A stretch of DNA of 64,000 nt from UBA12481 sp012523435 (GCA_028686135.1 JAQUCP010000012.1:27209-91208); one strand, 5' to 3'. Positions 35,452 through 45,240 are shown, numbered from the stretch's first letter. The notes: generated by a model not told the origin, from the sequence alone. Program-made: numbers and translations.

Positions 35452-35968
35452 GATCACCTTCATACCATTTTGAATAGAACAGATAGTTGTTCGCGATTCG
35501 ATCGATCATCTCCCGGGTCTGCGTGGGGTCGATATCCTTAATTTTGCGCGCAGGAATTCCAGCATAGATGCTGTTGGGCTCAACGATAGTCGAATCCTTG
35601 ACCACTGCTCCTGCTGCTATAATGGAATTTTCACCAATGACTGCATGGTCGAGAATGATGGCTCCGATGCCGATCAGTACCCGGTTGTGAATCTTGGCTC
35701 CGTGAACAACTGCCTGATGACCGATGGAAACCGAATCACCGATCTCGATAACCGATTTCTGATACAGGGTGTGCAGGACAGCACCATCCTGGATATTGAC
35801 TCTGTTCCCGATCCGGATGCTATTCACATCTCCCCTGAGAACCGCATTAAACCATACACTGCAGTCGTCGCCCAGAACGACATCTCCGATAATCACCGCA
35901 GTTTCGGATAGGTAGCAATGGTTACCGATAATTGGCGTGAATCCTCTTACTGATTTTATAAGTGCCAT
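35447..35968 (-). CDS. yrdA: Gamma-carbonic anhydrase family protein
   Basis: This 173-residue left-handed beta-helix protein of hexapeptide repeats (GDVVLGDDCSVWFNAVLRGDVNSIRIG) has the metal-binding histidines in VSIGHQAVVHGA. Members are gamma-class carbonic anhydrases or non-enzymatic relatives. It is divergent from korA; TAATTTTG at 36009-36002 is its likely -7 element. Confidence 0.88.
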   Translation of the reverse strand: MALIKSVRGFTPIIGNHCYLSETAVIIGDVVLGDDCSVWFNAVLRGDVNSIRIGNRVNIQDGAVLHTLYQKSVIEIGDSVSIGHQAVVHGAKIHNRVLIGIGAIILDHAVIGENSIIAAGAVVKDSTIVEPNSIYAGIPARKIKDIDPTQTREMIDRIANNYLFYSKWYEGDQ

Positions 35969-36001
35969 ATTTTTAACTTTTTACAACGAATAGAAGCCCA
36001 A

Positions 36002-36009
36002 CAAAATTA
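36002..36009 (-). promoter_or_regulatory. -7 element for the carbonic anhydrase gene
   Basis: TAATTTTG on the minus strand is an exact match, 34 bp before the ATG. Confidence 0.45.
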
Positions 36010-36048
36010 CAGAAAGCATTTATCATATTTTCCTCTGATAAAACTGTG

Positions 36049-36056
36049 TAAGTTTG
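36049..36056 (+). promoter_or_regulatory. -7 element for korAB
   Basis: TAAGTTTG is an exact match, 31 bp before the korA ATG. Confidence 0.5.
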
Positions 36057-36086
36057 TCCAACAATTAACAATATCCGTATTCAGAT

Positions 36087-37931
36087 ATGAGTAAAGAGGC
36101 AAAAGTAATTGAAATCGAAGAGGTGGCGATACGGTTTTCAGGTGATTCCGGTGATGGTATGCAGTTGACCGGAACACTGTTTTCTGACACGTCAGCTTTA
36201 TTCGGGAATGACGTCTCCACGTTTCCAGATTATCCGGCCGAGATCCGTGCTCCGCAGGGTACCGTGGGTGGCGTATCAGGTTTTCAGGTACATTTTGGGC
36301 ATACACGGATCAATACGCCAGGGGATTATTGTGATGTTCTGGTGGTGATGAATCCGGCTGCCCTTAAAGCCAATTTCCGATGGATTAAGCCCGATGGAAT
36401 CCTTATTTATGACTCGGATTCCTTCGATGCCAAGGGAATTGAAAAGGCCGGATATAAGTCCGACCCATTCAAAGAGGAGCAGTTGGAGGGAATTCAGGTA
36501 ATTTCTGCCCCGATTTCAAGTCTTACCCGTGAAACATTGAAAGACATCGGGTTAGATCAGAAATCCATCCTGCGTTGTAAAAATATGTTTGCCCTGGGGA
36601 TGGTCAGCTGGTTATACGACCGTCCACTGGATCATGCAATAAGCTTTTTTAATAAGAAGTTTGCCTCTAAGCCGATTTTGATCGAGGCTAACACTAAAGT
36701 ATTGCATAGTGGTTATTACTATGCCGAAACGATTGAAGCTTTTACGTCGAATTACCGGATTAAGCCAGCCGAAATCGAGAAAGGTAAATACCGCACCATC
36801 AACGGAAACACCGCTGCTGCTTGGGGTATGCTTGCCGCTGCCCAAAAGGCTGGGTTGCAACTATTCCTCGGTTCCTATCCGATTACTCCGGCTACCGGGA
36901 TTTTGGAAGAGCTTGCTGCTCGTAAGGATTTGGGAGTAAAGACTTTCCAAGCAGAGGATGAGATTGCAGGTGTCTGTACCGCTATCGGAGCCAGTTTTGC
37001 AGGCTCATTGGCAGTGACCAGCACCTCCGGTCCGGGCCTTGCCCTTAAAGGAGAAGCTATTGGACTGGCCGTCATGACCGAACTTCCACTCGTGATTATC
37101 GATGTCCAGCGCGGAGGCCCATCAACTGGTTTACCAACCAAAACGGAGCAATCCGATCTGATGCAGGCACTATACGGACGTAATGGCGAGAGCCCAATCG
37201 TGGTACTTGCTTCGTCAACTCCTTCAAACTGTTTTGACTTTGCTTATATGGCGAGCAAGATCGCTGTTGAGCACATGACACCGGTCATTCTACTTTCTGA
37301 TGGATTTCTTGCTAATGGTTCTGAGCCCTGGAGAATTCCGGATCTGAATCAGTTCCCGGAAATTAAGGTCCCGAAGCCAAATACCGATGCAAAAGATTGG
37401 ATGCCCTATTTGCGGGATGAAAAAACACAGGTCAGAACTTGGGCCGTACCCGGAATGCCCGGTTTCGAACATCGTGTCGGTGGACTGGAAAAGATGAATC
37501 GCACAGGTTCTGTTTCGTATGTTCCTGAAAATCATGAGTTGATGACTCATATTCGTGAGGAAAAGGTGCAAAATGTAGCTCGAGATATTCCGAATCAGGA
37601 AATTATTGGCGATGAAGACGCTGAACTCCTGATCATTGGATGGGGTGGGACTTTTGGTCATCTGGTATCGGCGTTGACCGAGATCCGCCGCGAAGGGCAC
37701 AAAGTTGCTTTGGCGCATTTCAACTACATCAATCCGCTTCCCGCTAATACCGGAGAGTTGTTATCCAAATTTAAAAAGCATCTGGTTTGCGAGATCAACC
37801 TGGGGCAGTTTGTCAATCACCTCAGAATGAAATTTCCTGAATACCAGTATCGCCAATTCAACAAAATTATGGGTCTGCCCTTTACGGTCAATGATCTAAA
37901 AGCGGCAATCCTGAAAAATCTGGAGGACTAA
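36087..37931 (+). CDS. korA: 2-oxoacid:ferredoxin oxidoreductase, fused gamma/alpha subunit
   Basis: The 614-residue protein joins a gamma domain (about 1-190; RFSGDSGDGMQLTG, FPDYPAEIRAPQGTVGGVSGFQVH) to the pyrimidine-binding alpha domain (about 220-614; GSYPITPATGILEELA, TSTSGPGLALKGEA, QRGGPSTGLPTKTEQ). With KorB it forms the TPP enzyme that oxidatively decarboxylates 2-oxoglutarate (or acts in reverse) using ferredoxin. There is no ferredoxin domain of its own. korB follows after 3 bp. Confidence 0.93.
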   Translation: MSKEAKVIEIEEVAIRFSGDSGDGMQLTGTLFSDTSALFGNDVSTFPDYPAEIRAPQGTVGGVSGFQVHFGHTRINTPGDYCDVLVVMNPAALKANFRWIKPDGILIYDSDSFDAKGIEKAGYKSDPFKEEQLEGIQVISAPISSLTRETLKDIGLDQKSILRCKNMFALGMVSWLYDRPLDHAISFFNKKFASKPILIEANTKVLHSGYYYAETIEAFTSNYRIKPAEIEKGKYRTINGNTAAAWGMLAAAQKAGLQLFLGSYPITPATGILEELAARKDLGVKTFQAEDEIAGVCTAIGASFAGSLAVTSTSGPGLALKGEAIGLAVMTELPLVIIDVQRGGPSTGLPTKTEQSDLMQALYGRNGESPIVVLASSTPSNCFDFAYMASKIAVEHMTPVILLSDGFLANGSEPWRIPDLNQFPEIKVPKPNTDAKDWMPYLRDEKTQVRTWAVPGMPGFEHRVGGLEKMNRTGSVSYVPENHELMTHIREEKVQNVARDIPNQEIIGDEDAELLIIGWGGTFGHLVSALTEIRREGHKVALAHFNYINPLPANTGELLSKFKKHLVCEINLGQFVNHLRMKFPEYQYRQFNKIMGLPFTVNDLKAAILKNLED

Positions 37932-37934
37932 AGC

Positions 37935-38948
37935 ATGACTATCAACGAATTGAAACCTGAAGATTTTAAGAGTGACCAGATGGTCAGGTGGTGTGCCGGA
38001 TGCGGCGACCATGCCATTCTAAACTCAGTTTTGAAGGCGATGCCACAGCTCGGTTTTAAGCACGAAGATATCGTCTTTATCTCCGGAATCGGCTGCTCTT
38101 CAAGATTCCCGTATTATTTAAATACCTACGGTGTTCATGGAATCCATGGTCGAGCTATGCCTATTGCCAGCGGCGTGAAGGTGGCTAATCCCAACCTGTG
38201 TGTTTGGGTGATCACTGGCGATGGTGATGCTCTGGCTATCGGTGGAAATCATTTCATCCACCTGATCCGACGCGATATTGATGTTAATCTGATTCTGTTC
38301 AATAATCAGATTTACGGCTTAACCAAAGGCCAGTATTCTCCGACATCAAAAGAGGGGTCGAAAACTAAGACTTCGCCCTTTGGAACGGTCGAACGGCCTT
38401 TTAAACCTGGTGCCATTACCATCGGTGCCAGAGGATCCTTTTTTGCCCGCTGTATCGATATTATGCCAAAACACTCCACTGAGGTCTTCCTGAAAGCGGC
38501 AAAACACCATGGGGCTTCGATCGTCGAGGTCCTCCAGAATTGCGTGATCTTTAACGATCAGGTTTGGTCGGACATTACCGACCGTGAAAATCGTGAGGAT
38601 CGAACCATTCTGCTAGAACATGGAAAACCAATGATTTTCGGTAAAGCCAGGGATAAAGGGCTGATTCTGAAGAATAATCAGCTTAATGTGGTGCAGCTCG
38701 GCGAAGACGGAATCACCGAATCCGATATCCTGGTTCACGATGCCTACTCCGAATTTGCCGGAATTCATCTGTTGTTGGCGAACATGGAGTATCCCCGTTT
38801 CCCGATTGCCCTTGGGGTGATTCGTGCCTATGAGAGCCCAGCTACTTATGATGAGAAGGTTGCTAACCAAATTACCAATGTTCAATCGACCGCAAAGATT
38901 AAAAGCGTAGAAGAACTGTTCCTCTCGGGACAGGTGTGGGAGGTGTAA
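37935..38948 (+). CDS. korB: 2-oxoacid:ferredoxin oxidoreductase, beta subunit
   Basis: The 337-residue TPP- and 4Fe-4S-binding subunit shows RWCAGCGDHAIL, SGIGCSSRFPYY (cluster cysteines), the TPP motif GDGDALAIGGNH and NNQIYGLTKGQYSPTS. Its length and the fused partner match 2-oxoglutarate-type enzymes in Bacteroidota; pyruvate or other 2-oxoacids cannot be excluded. A strong intrinsic terminator follows. Confidence 0.93.
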   Translation: MTINELKPEDFKSDQMVRWCAGCGDHAILNSVLKAMPQLGFKHEDIVFISGIGCSSRFPYYLNTYGVHGIHGRAMPIASGVKVANPNLCVWVITGDGDALAIGGNHFIHLIRRDIDVNLILFNNQIYGLTKGQYSPTSKEGSKTKTSPFGTVERPFKPGAITIGARGSFFARCIDIMPKHSTEVFLKAAKHHGASIVEVLQNCVIFNDQVWSDITDRENREDRTILLEHGKPMIFGKARDKGLILKNNQLNVVQLGEDGITESDILVHDAYSEFAGIHLLLANMEYPRFPIALGVIRAYESPATYDEKVANQITNVQSTAKIKSVEELFLSGQVWEV

Positions 38949-38973
38949 TAATCGTCGGTATTCGATAACGTCG

Positions 38974-39007
38974 TGGGGTTGCTTGTCTTAAGCAACCCCA
39001 TTTTTTT
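38974..39007 (+). terminator. Intrinsic terminator after korB
   Basis: TGGGGTTGCTT (38974-38984) and AAGCAACCCCA (38990-39000) form an 11-bp perfect stem with a 5-base loop, followed by seven Ts. Confidence 0.9.
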
Positions 39008-39023
39008 ACTAATCCAATCTTGC

Positions 39024-39031
39024 TAACTTCG
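39024..39031 (+). promoter_or_regulatory. Probable -7 element for the REC/PPDK-like gene
   Basis: TAACTTCG, a TTCG variant of the -7 consensus, lies 25 bp before the ATG and after the korB terminator. Confidence 0.35.
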
Positions 39032-39055
39032 GCCATAGCCATAATCTGATAATGG

Positions 39056-42000
39056 ATGGAACCTAAAAATCTGATCAACCAGGAACGCTTGGATTTCAGT
39101 GAAGCTGAATTCAAGGTGTTGATGCAGAGGAGAATCAGTAAAGTATTGATTATCTGCAGTAATTACGATTTCTTCATGCTAGAGGAAGATGGACGGATAG
39201 ATGAACAGATCTTTACGGAATATGTCTCCCTGAACCTTCGCTATCCTCCCGTTTTTATTCAGGCCAATACCGCCCATAAAGCTTTCGATTGCCTCGAGCG
39301 AGAGCATATTGATTTGGTAATCACAATGTTGAGTGTTGGTGAAATGGATCCGTTTGAGTTGTCGCAACGGATCAAGAGCCAACATCCCTATATTCCTATT
39401 GTAGTCTTAACTCCTTTCAGCCGGGAGGTTTCAATAAAATTAGAACGGGAAGACCTCAGCGCCATCGACTATGTTTTTTCCTGGCTGGGTAACACCGATA
39501 TTCTGGTAGCTATCATTAAGCTGATTGAGGATCGCATGAACATCGCATTTGATGTTAATGAGGTTGGCGTACAGGTTATTCTCCTGATTGAAGACTCTAT
39601 CCGGTATTACTCTTCTTATCTCCCAAGTATTTACAAGATTCTATTTAAGCAATCCAAATCATTTATGCTGGAAGGGTTGAACGAGCATCGGAAGATGCTG
39701 CGCATGCGAGGACGTCCAAAAATTATTTTGGCGACCAATTTTGAACAGGGGATGGCTCTTTTTGAGCAGTATCAAGATAATTTGTTGGGTATTATTTCCG
39801 ATATCTCATTCAACCGAAGTGGCAGAAAGGACCCTGAGGCCGGCCTTAAATTGTGCAGGAAGGTTCGAGAAATTGATCCTCATCTACCGTTTCTCCTGCA
39901 ATCATCAGAACTGGGTAATCAGATTGTCGCTAAAGATCTGAATGTGAGTTTTTTGCATAAATACAGTAAGACGTTGGAAGTTGATTTGAGGAATTTCATG
40001 TTGCGTCACATGAATTTCGGGGATTTCATTTTTCGGGATCCGGCTACCGGGAAGGAGATTGAGCGGGTCTCCAATTTGAAAGAGATGCAGGATATGATCA
40101 TGCGGATTCCTGCAGCATCACTTAAATACCACTTTAGTAATAATGATGTCTCTAAATGGCTGAATGCCAGGGCTTTTTTTCAGATTGGTCGTCATCTTAA
40201 ACACAAGTCAGTTGATGATTTTGAAAGCGTTGATGCTGGGCGTCAATATATATATCAAATTATCTCTTCCTACCGGATCTCTAAGGCTAGAGGGGTGATC
40301 AGTACGTTCGACCGGGAGCGATTTGACGAGTATATGTTGTTCTCACGCATTGGAGAGGGATCACTTGGAGGGAAAGCCAGAGGGCTGGCATTTATCGATT
40401 CGTTTATTAAACAGCACGATTTAGCCGAGAGGTGGCCTGGGATTCAGGTTACGATTCCACGAACGGTGGTTTTATCAACTGATGTCTTCGAGGAGTTCAT
40501 GGAGCTCAATAACCTGTGGAGCATAGTTGGGGCCGGGCAGAGCGATGAGATGCTATTGCAGACTTTTGTCAAAGCAAAACTCCCCGTAGGGATTTACAAG
40601 GATTTGGCGGCTTTTATCCGAGTTGTTGAGAATCCGGTTGCGGTTCGTTCTTCTAGCTTGCTGGAAGATAGTCATTATCAGCCATTTGCTGGAATTTATT
40701 CAACTTTCATGCTTCCTCGCGTTGAGGGCGATGATGCACGGATGATCCAGATGGTTGCCGATGCGATCAAGGCTGTTTATGCTTCGGTCTATTTTAAGAG
40801 TTCAAAAACCTATCTGGAAGCAACACAGAATGTTATTGATGCCGAGCGAATGGCGATTATATTGCAGGAGGTGTGTGGCACTGGGTATGGTAATCGTTTT
40901 TACCCGACCGTTTCTGGGGTAGCCCGGTCGATCAATTTTTATCCTATTGGCAAAGAGACACCGGAAGATGGAATTGCCCATGTGGCTTTTGGTCTTGGAA
41001 AACTCATTGTAGAAGGAGGAAACGGTTTACGCTTCTCGCCCCGCTACCCAACCAAGATACTCCAGTTATCAACGGTGGAGAGTACTTTGCGCGACACCCA
41101 GCGGGAGTTTTATGCGTTGGATTTGGAAGCAGACCATTTTCAGGCTTCCGTGGATGATGGTATTAATCTCTTAAAGTTGAGTATCCGGGATGCCGAAAAG
41201 GATCCGGCTTTGAGGATGGTAGCCTCTGTTTATGATCGTGACAATCAGATGATTCGCGATCAGTATGATACTCCTGGTCTTAAGGTGGTTACACTCAATA
41301 ATATACTGAAGCACAGGACTTTCCCTTTGGCTGATATTTTAGACAAGTTGCTGGAGGCAGGAGTAAGGGAGATGAATCATCACATTGAGATCGAATTTGC
41401 TGTGAATCTGGATGTGCCACCGGGAACGCCAAAGATTTTTAATTTTTTGCAGATCCGACCGGTGGTAGAGAACACGGATGTTCTGAACTATAGCTTGCCG
41501 GATATCGTGGAATCTGAAACGATCATTACCGCTAATACAGCGCTGGGGAATGGCCTGATCAACAATATACGGGATATTGTGTACGTTAAACCCAGCTGTT
41601 TTAGAGCAGCAGATAGTCGGGCAATTGCCCAGCAGGTAGAACGGTTAAACGAGCGGTTTGTTAACAGTGGTAAAAACTATATACTGATTGGTCCCGGCCG
41701 GTGGGGAACCAGTGATCCGTGGTTGGGAATCCCGGTGAAATGGTCTCAGATTTCTGCTGCCCGGGTCATTGTGGAATCAGGGCTGCCCGACTATCGTATT
41801 GAGCCTAGTCAGGGTACCCATTTTTTTCAAAATCTAACCTGTTTCCGGGTCGGGTACTTTACGATTAATCCCTATTTGCATGATGGTTATTATGACCTGG
41901 AGTATCTTGATGCATTAGAGGCGGAGTTCGAGGACGACTACCTGCGGCACATTCGCTTTCCGGAGCCCCTGCTGATCAAAATTGATGGCACCCGGAACAA

Positions 42001-42067
42001 AGGAGCTGTTTATCGTCCGGGGTTCACAGGACGGAGCGATAAAAGTACTTCAAATGTTGAAATTTAA
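39056..42067 (+). CDS. REC-REC-PEP/pyruvate-binding domain protein, unknown function
   Basis: This 1003-residue protein has two receiver-like domains. In the first (about 20-150) the site strand reads DLVITMLSV and the acceptor Asp seems lost. In the second (about 170-320), VILLIEDS and GIISDISF are intact. A PPDK_N-type ATP-grasp domain then begins at GSLGGKARGLAFID (about 434) with AVRSSSLLEDS near 528. The C-terminal part (about 800-1003) holds LIGPGRWGTSDPWLGIPV and resembles neither the phosphohistidine swivelling domain nor the PEP barrel of PEP synthase, so it is probably not a PEP synthase. It may couple phospho-signalling to a phosphotransfer or ATP-grasp reaction. It stands alone between korAB and gdhA. 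Confidence 0.75.
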   Translation: MEPKNLINQERLDFSEAEFKVLMQRRISKVLIICSNYDFFMLEEDGRIDEQIFTEYVSLNLRYPPVFIQANTAHKAFDCLEREHIDLVITMLSVGEMDPFELSQRIKSQHPYIPIVVLTPFSREVSIKLEREDLSAIDYVFSWLGNTDILVAIIKLIEDRMNIAFDVNEVGVQVILLIEDSIRYYSSYLPSIYKILFKQSKSFMLEGLNEHRKMLRMRGRPKIILATNFEQGMALFEQYQDNLLGIISDISFNRSGRKDPEAGLKLCRKVREIDPHLPFLLQSSELGNQIVAKDLNVSFLHKYSKTLEVDLRNFMLRHMNFGDFIFRDPATGKEIERVSNLKEMQDMIMRIPAASLKYHFSNNDVSKWLNARAFFQIGRHLKHKSVDDFESVDAGRQYIYQIISSYRISKARGVISTFDRERFDEYMLFSRIGEGSLGGKARGLAFIDSFIKQHDLAERWPGIQVTIPRTVVLSTDVFEEFMELNNLWSIVGAGQSDEMLLQTFVKAKLPVGIYKDLAAFIRVVENPVAVRSSSLLEDSHYQPFAGIYSTFMLPRVEGDDARMIQMVADAIKAVYASVYFKSSKTYLEATQNVIDAERMAIILQEVCGTGYGNRFYPTVSGVARSINFYPIGKETPEDGIAHVAFGLGKLIVEGGNGLRFSPRYPTKILQLSTVESTLRDTQREFYALDLEADHFQASVDDGINLLKLSIRDAEKDPALRMVASVYDRDNQMIRDQYDTPGLKVVTLNNILKHRTFPLADILDKLLEAGVREMNHHIEIEFAVNLDVPPGTPKIFNFLQIRPVVENTDVLNYSLPDIVESETIITANTALGNGLINNIRDIVYVKPSCFRAADSRAIAQQVERLNERFVNSGKNYILIGPGRWGTSDPWLGIPVKWSQISAARVIVESGLPDYRIEPSQGTHFFQNLTCFRVGYFTINPYLHDGYYDLEYLDALEAEFEDDYLRHIRFPEPLLIKIDGTRNKGAVYRPGFTGRSDKSTSNVEI

Positions 42068-42118
42068 AAGGTTAGAAGTCGTAAAGCTGAAATAAATCAT
42101 GCTAAATACTGATAAAAA

Positions 42119-42152
42119 TTGGGTGCAAAATTTGGCTGAAAAGATACCTTTG
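42119..42152 (+). promoter_or_regulatory. gdhA promoter
   Basis: TACCTTTG at 42145-42152 is an exact -7 match, with a TTG at 42119-42121 spaced 23 bases upstream as a possible -33 element. The gdhA ATG is at 42179. Confidence 0.5.
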
Positions 42153-42178
42153 CTAATTACAAACTAACGCAAGTATTT

Positions 42179-43513
42179 ATGAACGTTGAGAAAATTTTGA
42201 TCGAGCTTGAAAAGAAACACCCCGGTGAGGTGGAGTATATTCAGGCAGTCAAGGAAGTTCTTGAATCCATCGAGGAGGTTTACAATCAAAACCCCCATTT
42301 TGAGTCGGCCGGGATAATCGAGAGGCTGGTTGAGCCCGATCGTATCCTGACGTTCAAGGTTCCTTGGGTGGATGACCACGGTCAGGTTCATGTTAACCTT
42401 GGATACCGGGTCCAGTACAACAACGCTATCGGACCGTATAAAGGCGGCCTTCGCTTTCATCCGAGCGTTAACCTGAGTATTTTAAAATTCCTGGGTTTTG
42501 AGCAGATCTTTAAGAATGCCCTGACTACTCTTCCGATGGGTGGTGCCAAGGGTGGTTCAGATTTCAACGCAAAAGGTAGATCTGATGGTGAGATCATGCG
42601 TTTCTGCCAGAGCTTCATGTTGGAGTTATGGAAGATGATTGGACCCGAAACGGACGTTCCTGCCGGAGATATCGGTGTTGGCGCCCGTGAAATTGGGTAT
42701 TTGTATGGGATGTATCGGAAACTGGCTGGCGAAAATACTGGTGTGTTGACTGGTAAAGGCCGTGCCTGGGGTGGCTCCTTAGTTCGCCCGGAAGCTACGG
42801 GATTTGGTAATGTCTATTTTGCAAACGAGATGCTGAAGACTAAAGGGGAAACCCTTGAAGGTAAGCGCGTTTGTATTTCAGGTTTCGGAAACGTTGCCTG
42901 GGGTGCCGCTACAAAAGCTTCCCAATTAGGTGCTAAGGTTGTCACGATTTCCGGGCCGGACGGTTATGTTTACGACCCGGATGGAATTAGTGGTGAAAAG
43001 GTAGATTATATGCTGGAGCTGCGGGCATCGAATAACGACGTTGTCGAACCTTATGCTGCCAAGTTCGGTGCTACCTTCCATGCTGGCAAACGCCCATGGG
43101 AAGTGCCCTGCGATATTGCTCTGCCTTGTGCTACACAGAATGAACTGAACAAACAGGATGCCGAAACGCTGGTCAAAAATGGTTGCTGGTGTGTTTGTGA
43201 AGCAGCTAATATGCCATCAACTCCTGAGGCTATCGCTGTGTTCCAAGATGCTAAGATTCTGTTTGCTCCCGGAAAAGCTGCCAATGCCGGCGGTGTTGCA
43301 ACCTCCGGACTGGAGATGACACAGAACTCCATGAAGATCAGCTGGACTCGTGAGGAAGTTGATGCCAAATTGCATCAGATTATGATCAATATCCACGAGC
43401 AGTGCCAGCTGCATGGCAAACGGCCTGATGGCTATGTGGATTATGTCAAAGGTGCGAATATCTCCGGATTCCTGAAAGTTGCTAGCGCTATGCTCGACCA
43501 GGGTGTGGTCTAG
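42179..43513 (+). CDS. gdhA: NADP-specific glutamate dehydrogenase
   Basis: This 444-residue hexameric-type enzyme assimilates ammonia into glutamate. It shows GPYKGGLRFHPSVN, the catalytic-Lys region LPMGGAKGGSDF, VPAGDIGVGAREIGYLYG and a Rossmann segment SGFGNVAWGAA. The length and YKGGLRFHPSVN.SILKFLGFEQ fit the NADP biosynthetic class. A long perfect-stem terminator is shared with convergent fabD. Confidence 0.95.
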   Translation: MNVEKILIELEKKHPGEVEYIQAVKEVLESIEEVYNQNPHFESAGIIERLVEPDRILTFKVPWVDDHGQVHVNLGYRVQYNNAIGPYKGGLRFHPSVNLSILKFLGFEQIFKNALTTLPMGGAKGGSDFNAKGRSDGEIMRFCQSFMLELWKMIGPETDVPAGDIGVGAREIGYLYGMYRKLAGENTGVLTGKGRAWGGSLVRPEATGFGNVYFANEMLKTKGETLEGKRVCISGFGNVAWGAATKASQLGAKVVTISGPDGYVYDPDGISGEKVDYMLELRASNNDVVEPYAAKFGATFHAGKRPWEVPCDIALPCATQNELNKQDAETLVKNGCWCVCEAANMPSTPEAIAVFQDAKILFAPGKAANAGGVATSGLEMTQNSMKISWTREEVDAKLHQIMINIHEQCQLHGKRPDGYVDYVKGANISGFLKVASAMLDQGVV

Positions 43514-43534
43514 GTAACCTAAAATGATACAATT

Positions 43535-43577
43535 AAAGAAAGAGGGAGCAGGTTTTACCAACTCCCTCTTTCTTTTT
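43535..43577. terminator. Bidirectional terminator between gdhA and fabD
   Basis: AAAGAAAGAGGGAG (43535-43548) and CTCCCTCTTTCTTT (43562-43575) form a 14-bp perfect stem with a 13-base loop; A and T runs flank it so it can work on both strands. Confidence 0.9.
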
Positions 43578-43591
43578 TGATTTACTGTCGG

Positions 43592-44476
43592 TTACAGCAC
43601 AGCACTGATGGCCGAAACCGTCCGGTCAACCTTCCTGATTAACCCTTGCAGAACAGTCCCCGGACCAACCTCGATAAACTCCGTGGCGCCATCCGCAATC
43701 ATGTTCTGAACCGTCTGGGTCCATCTTACCGGACTGGTCAACTGAGCAACCAGGTTCTCCCGGATCTTATCCGGGTTAATGCAGGGATGTGCATCGACGT
43801 TTTGAAAAACAGGACAGCATGGTTCCTTTACCGGAGCTTCCCTGATGGCTTTCTCCAGCTCTGCGCGGGCCGGTTCCATAAGAGGTGAATGGAAGGCTCC
43901 ACCTACCTGTAGCTTCAGCGCTCTTTTAGCACCCAGCTCCTGAAGTCTGACAATGGCCAAATCAATACCCCGATGGGAGCCGGAAATCACAATTTGCCCC
44001 AGCGAATTGTAATTGGCCGGAACAACTACCTCGTTAATTTCTCGGCAAACTCTTTCAATAACCTCATTATCAAGTCCTAAGATTGCAGCCATTGTGGACG
44101 GCTCAGCTTCACAGGCTTTCTGCATAGCCATGGCACGCTTGGAAACCAACATCAACCCGTCATCAAAACTGAGTGAGCCTGCAGCTGTGAGGGCAGAAAA
44201 CTCGCCCAGACTGTGACCGGCAACCATATCAGGTTCAAACCGTTCTCCCAAAATCGTGGCGAGAATAACCGAATGAATGAAAATGGCCGGCTGGGTTACC
44301 CGGGTTTGCCGAAGATCCTCCTCCGTGCCATTAAACATGATCTCGGTAATCCCGAATCCTAAAATCTCATCAGCCCGGGAAAACAGTTGCCGGGCTTCGG
44401 CCGATGCTTCGTAAAGCTCTTTTCCCATGCCCGGAAACTGAGCCCCCTGACCGGGAAATACAAAGGCTTTTTTCAT
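43592..44476 (-). CDS. fabD: Malonyl-CoA:ACP transacylase
   Basis: This 294-residue enzyme loads malonyl onto ACP for fatty-acid synthesis. The active Ser is in GHSLGEFSAL, the oxyanion Gln in FPGQGAQFPGMG and the His in GGAFHSPLMEPA. It is followed on the minus strand only by the gdhA-shared terminator and preceded by folE 45 bp upstream. Confidence 0.95.
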   Translation of the reverse strand: MKKAFVFPGQGAQFPGMGKELYEASAEARQLFSRADEILGFGITEIMFNGTEEDLRQTRVTQPAIFIHSVILATILGERFEPDMVAGHSLGEFSALTAAGSLSFDDGLMLVSKRAMAMQKACEAEPSTMAAILGLDNEVIERVCREINEVVVPANYNSLGQIVISGSHRGIDLAIVRLQELGAKRALKLQVGGAFHSPLMEPARAELEKAIREAPVKEPCCPVFQNVDAHPCINPDKIRENLVAQLTSPVRWTQTVQNMIADGATEFIEVGPGTVLQGLIRKVDRTVSAISAVL

Positions 44477-44521
44477 ATTTAAGAGATTGAAATAAAACTG
44501 GTGTCTCAGATGTATTGAGCT

Positions 44522-45151
44522 CTAATGCAGCTTAGCATTGATCAGATGGATGAACTCTTCCCGGGTGGCCGTGCGTAGGAAAGCACCGGTGAAGTCTGAG
44601 GTGGTCGTTACTGAGTTCTGCTTTTGTATCCCTCTCATCACCATACACATATGCTGGGCCTCAATCACTACGGCTACGCCCAGTGGTTGTAATGTTTCCT
44701 GTATGCAATCTCTGATCTGCGTGGTTAACCTCTCCTGGATTTGTAAACGCCGCGCATAGGCCTCTACCACCCGTGCAATTTTACTCAGTCCGGTTACATA
44801 ACCATTCGGAATATAGGCTACATGAGCCTTGCCAAAAAAGGGTAGCAGATGATGCTCACAGAGACTGTAGATCTCGATATTCTTAACCAAAACCATCTGG
44901 CGATATTCTTCCTTAAACATCGCTGATTTCAGGATGGTGACAGGATCCTGTAGATAACCATGGGTGAAAAACTGCATCGCTTTGGCTACCCGTAGTGGAG
45001 TCTTTAAGAGTCCTTCTCTCCCGGAATTCTCACCTAGTAACTCCAGTATCCGCTGGTAATGTTCCGCAATTTCAAGGGTTCGATCATTGTCAAACTTTTC
45101 GATCTTCTGATAACCGTTGCCGTTATTGTCGTCAAGAGTGAATTCCATCAT
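44522..45151 (-). CDS. folE: GTP cyclohydrolase I (FolE)
   Basis: The 209-residue zinc enzyme converts GTP to dihydroneopterin triphosphate, the first step of folate (or queuosine/pterin) synthesis. Zinc and catalytic residues are visible in SLCEHHLLPFFGKAHVAY and in QHMCMVMRGI. Two ATGs (45151 and 45148) are possible starts. It is divergent from mqnB. Confidence 0.95.
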   Translation of the reverse strand: MMEFTLDDNNGNGYQKIEKFDNDRTLEIAEHYQRILELLGENSGREGLLKTPLRVAKAMQFFTHGYLQDPVTILKSAMFKEEYRQMVLVKNIEIYSLCEHHLLPFFGKAHVAYIPNGYVTGLSKIARVVEAYARRLQIQERLTTQIRDCIQETLQPLGVAVVIEAQHMCMVMRGIQKQNSVTTTSDFTGAFLRTATREEFIHLINAKLH

Positions 45152-45212
45152 AATGACTAGTCAAAATAGTAAATGAAGGGACAAAGTAAGAACAATTTTC
45201 CTTTAGATCTCC

Positions 45213-45220
45213 TATCTTCG
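45213..45220 (+). promoter_or_regulatory. Probable -7 element for mqnB-mqnD
   Basis: TATCTTCG, a TTCG variant of the consensus, lies 21 bp before the mqnB ATG. Confidence 0.35.
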
Positions 45221-45240
45221 GTTTTCAATCATTCAGGCTC

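Noticed and set aside
39056..42067. Ordinary PEP synthase
   Set aside because: N-terminal receiver domains, and no recognisable phosphohistidine or PEP-barrel domains.
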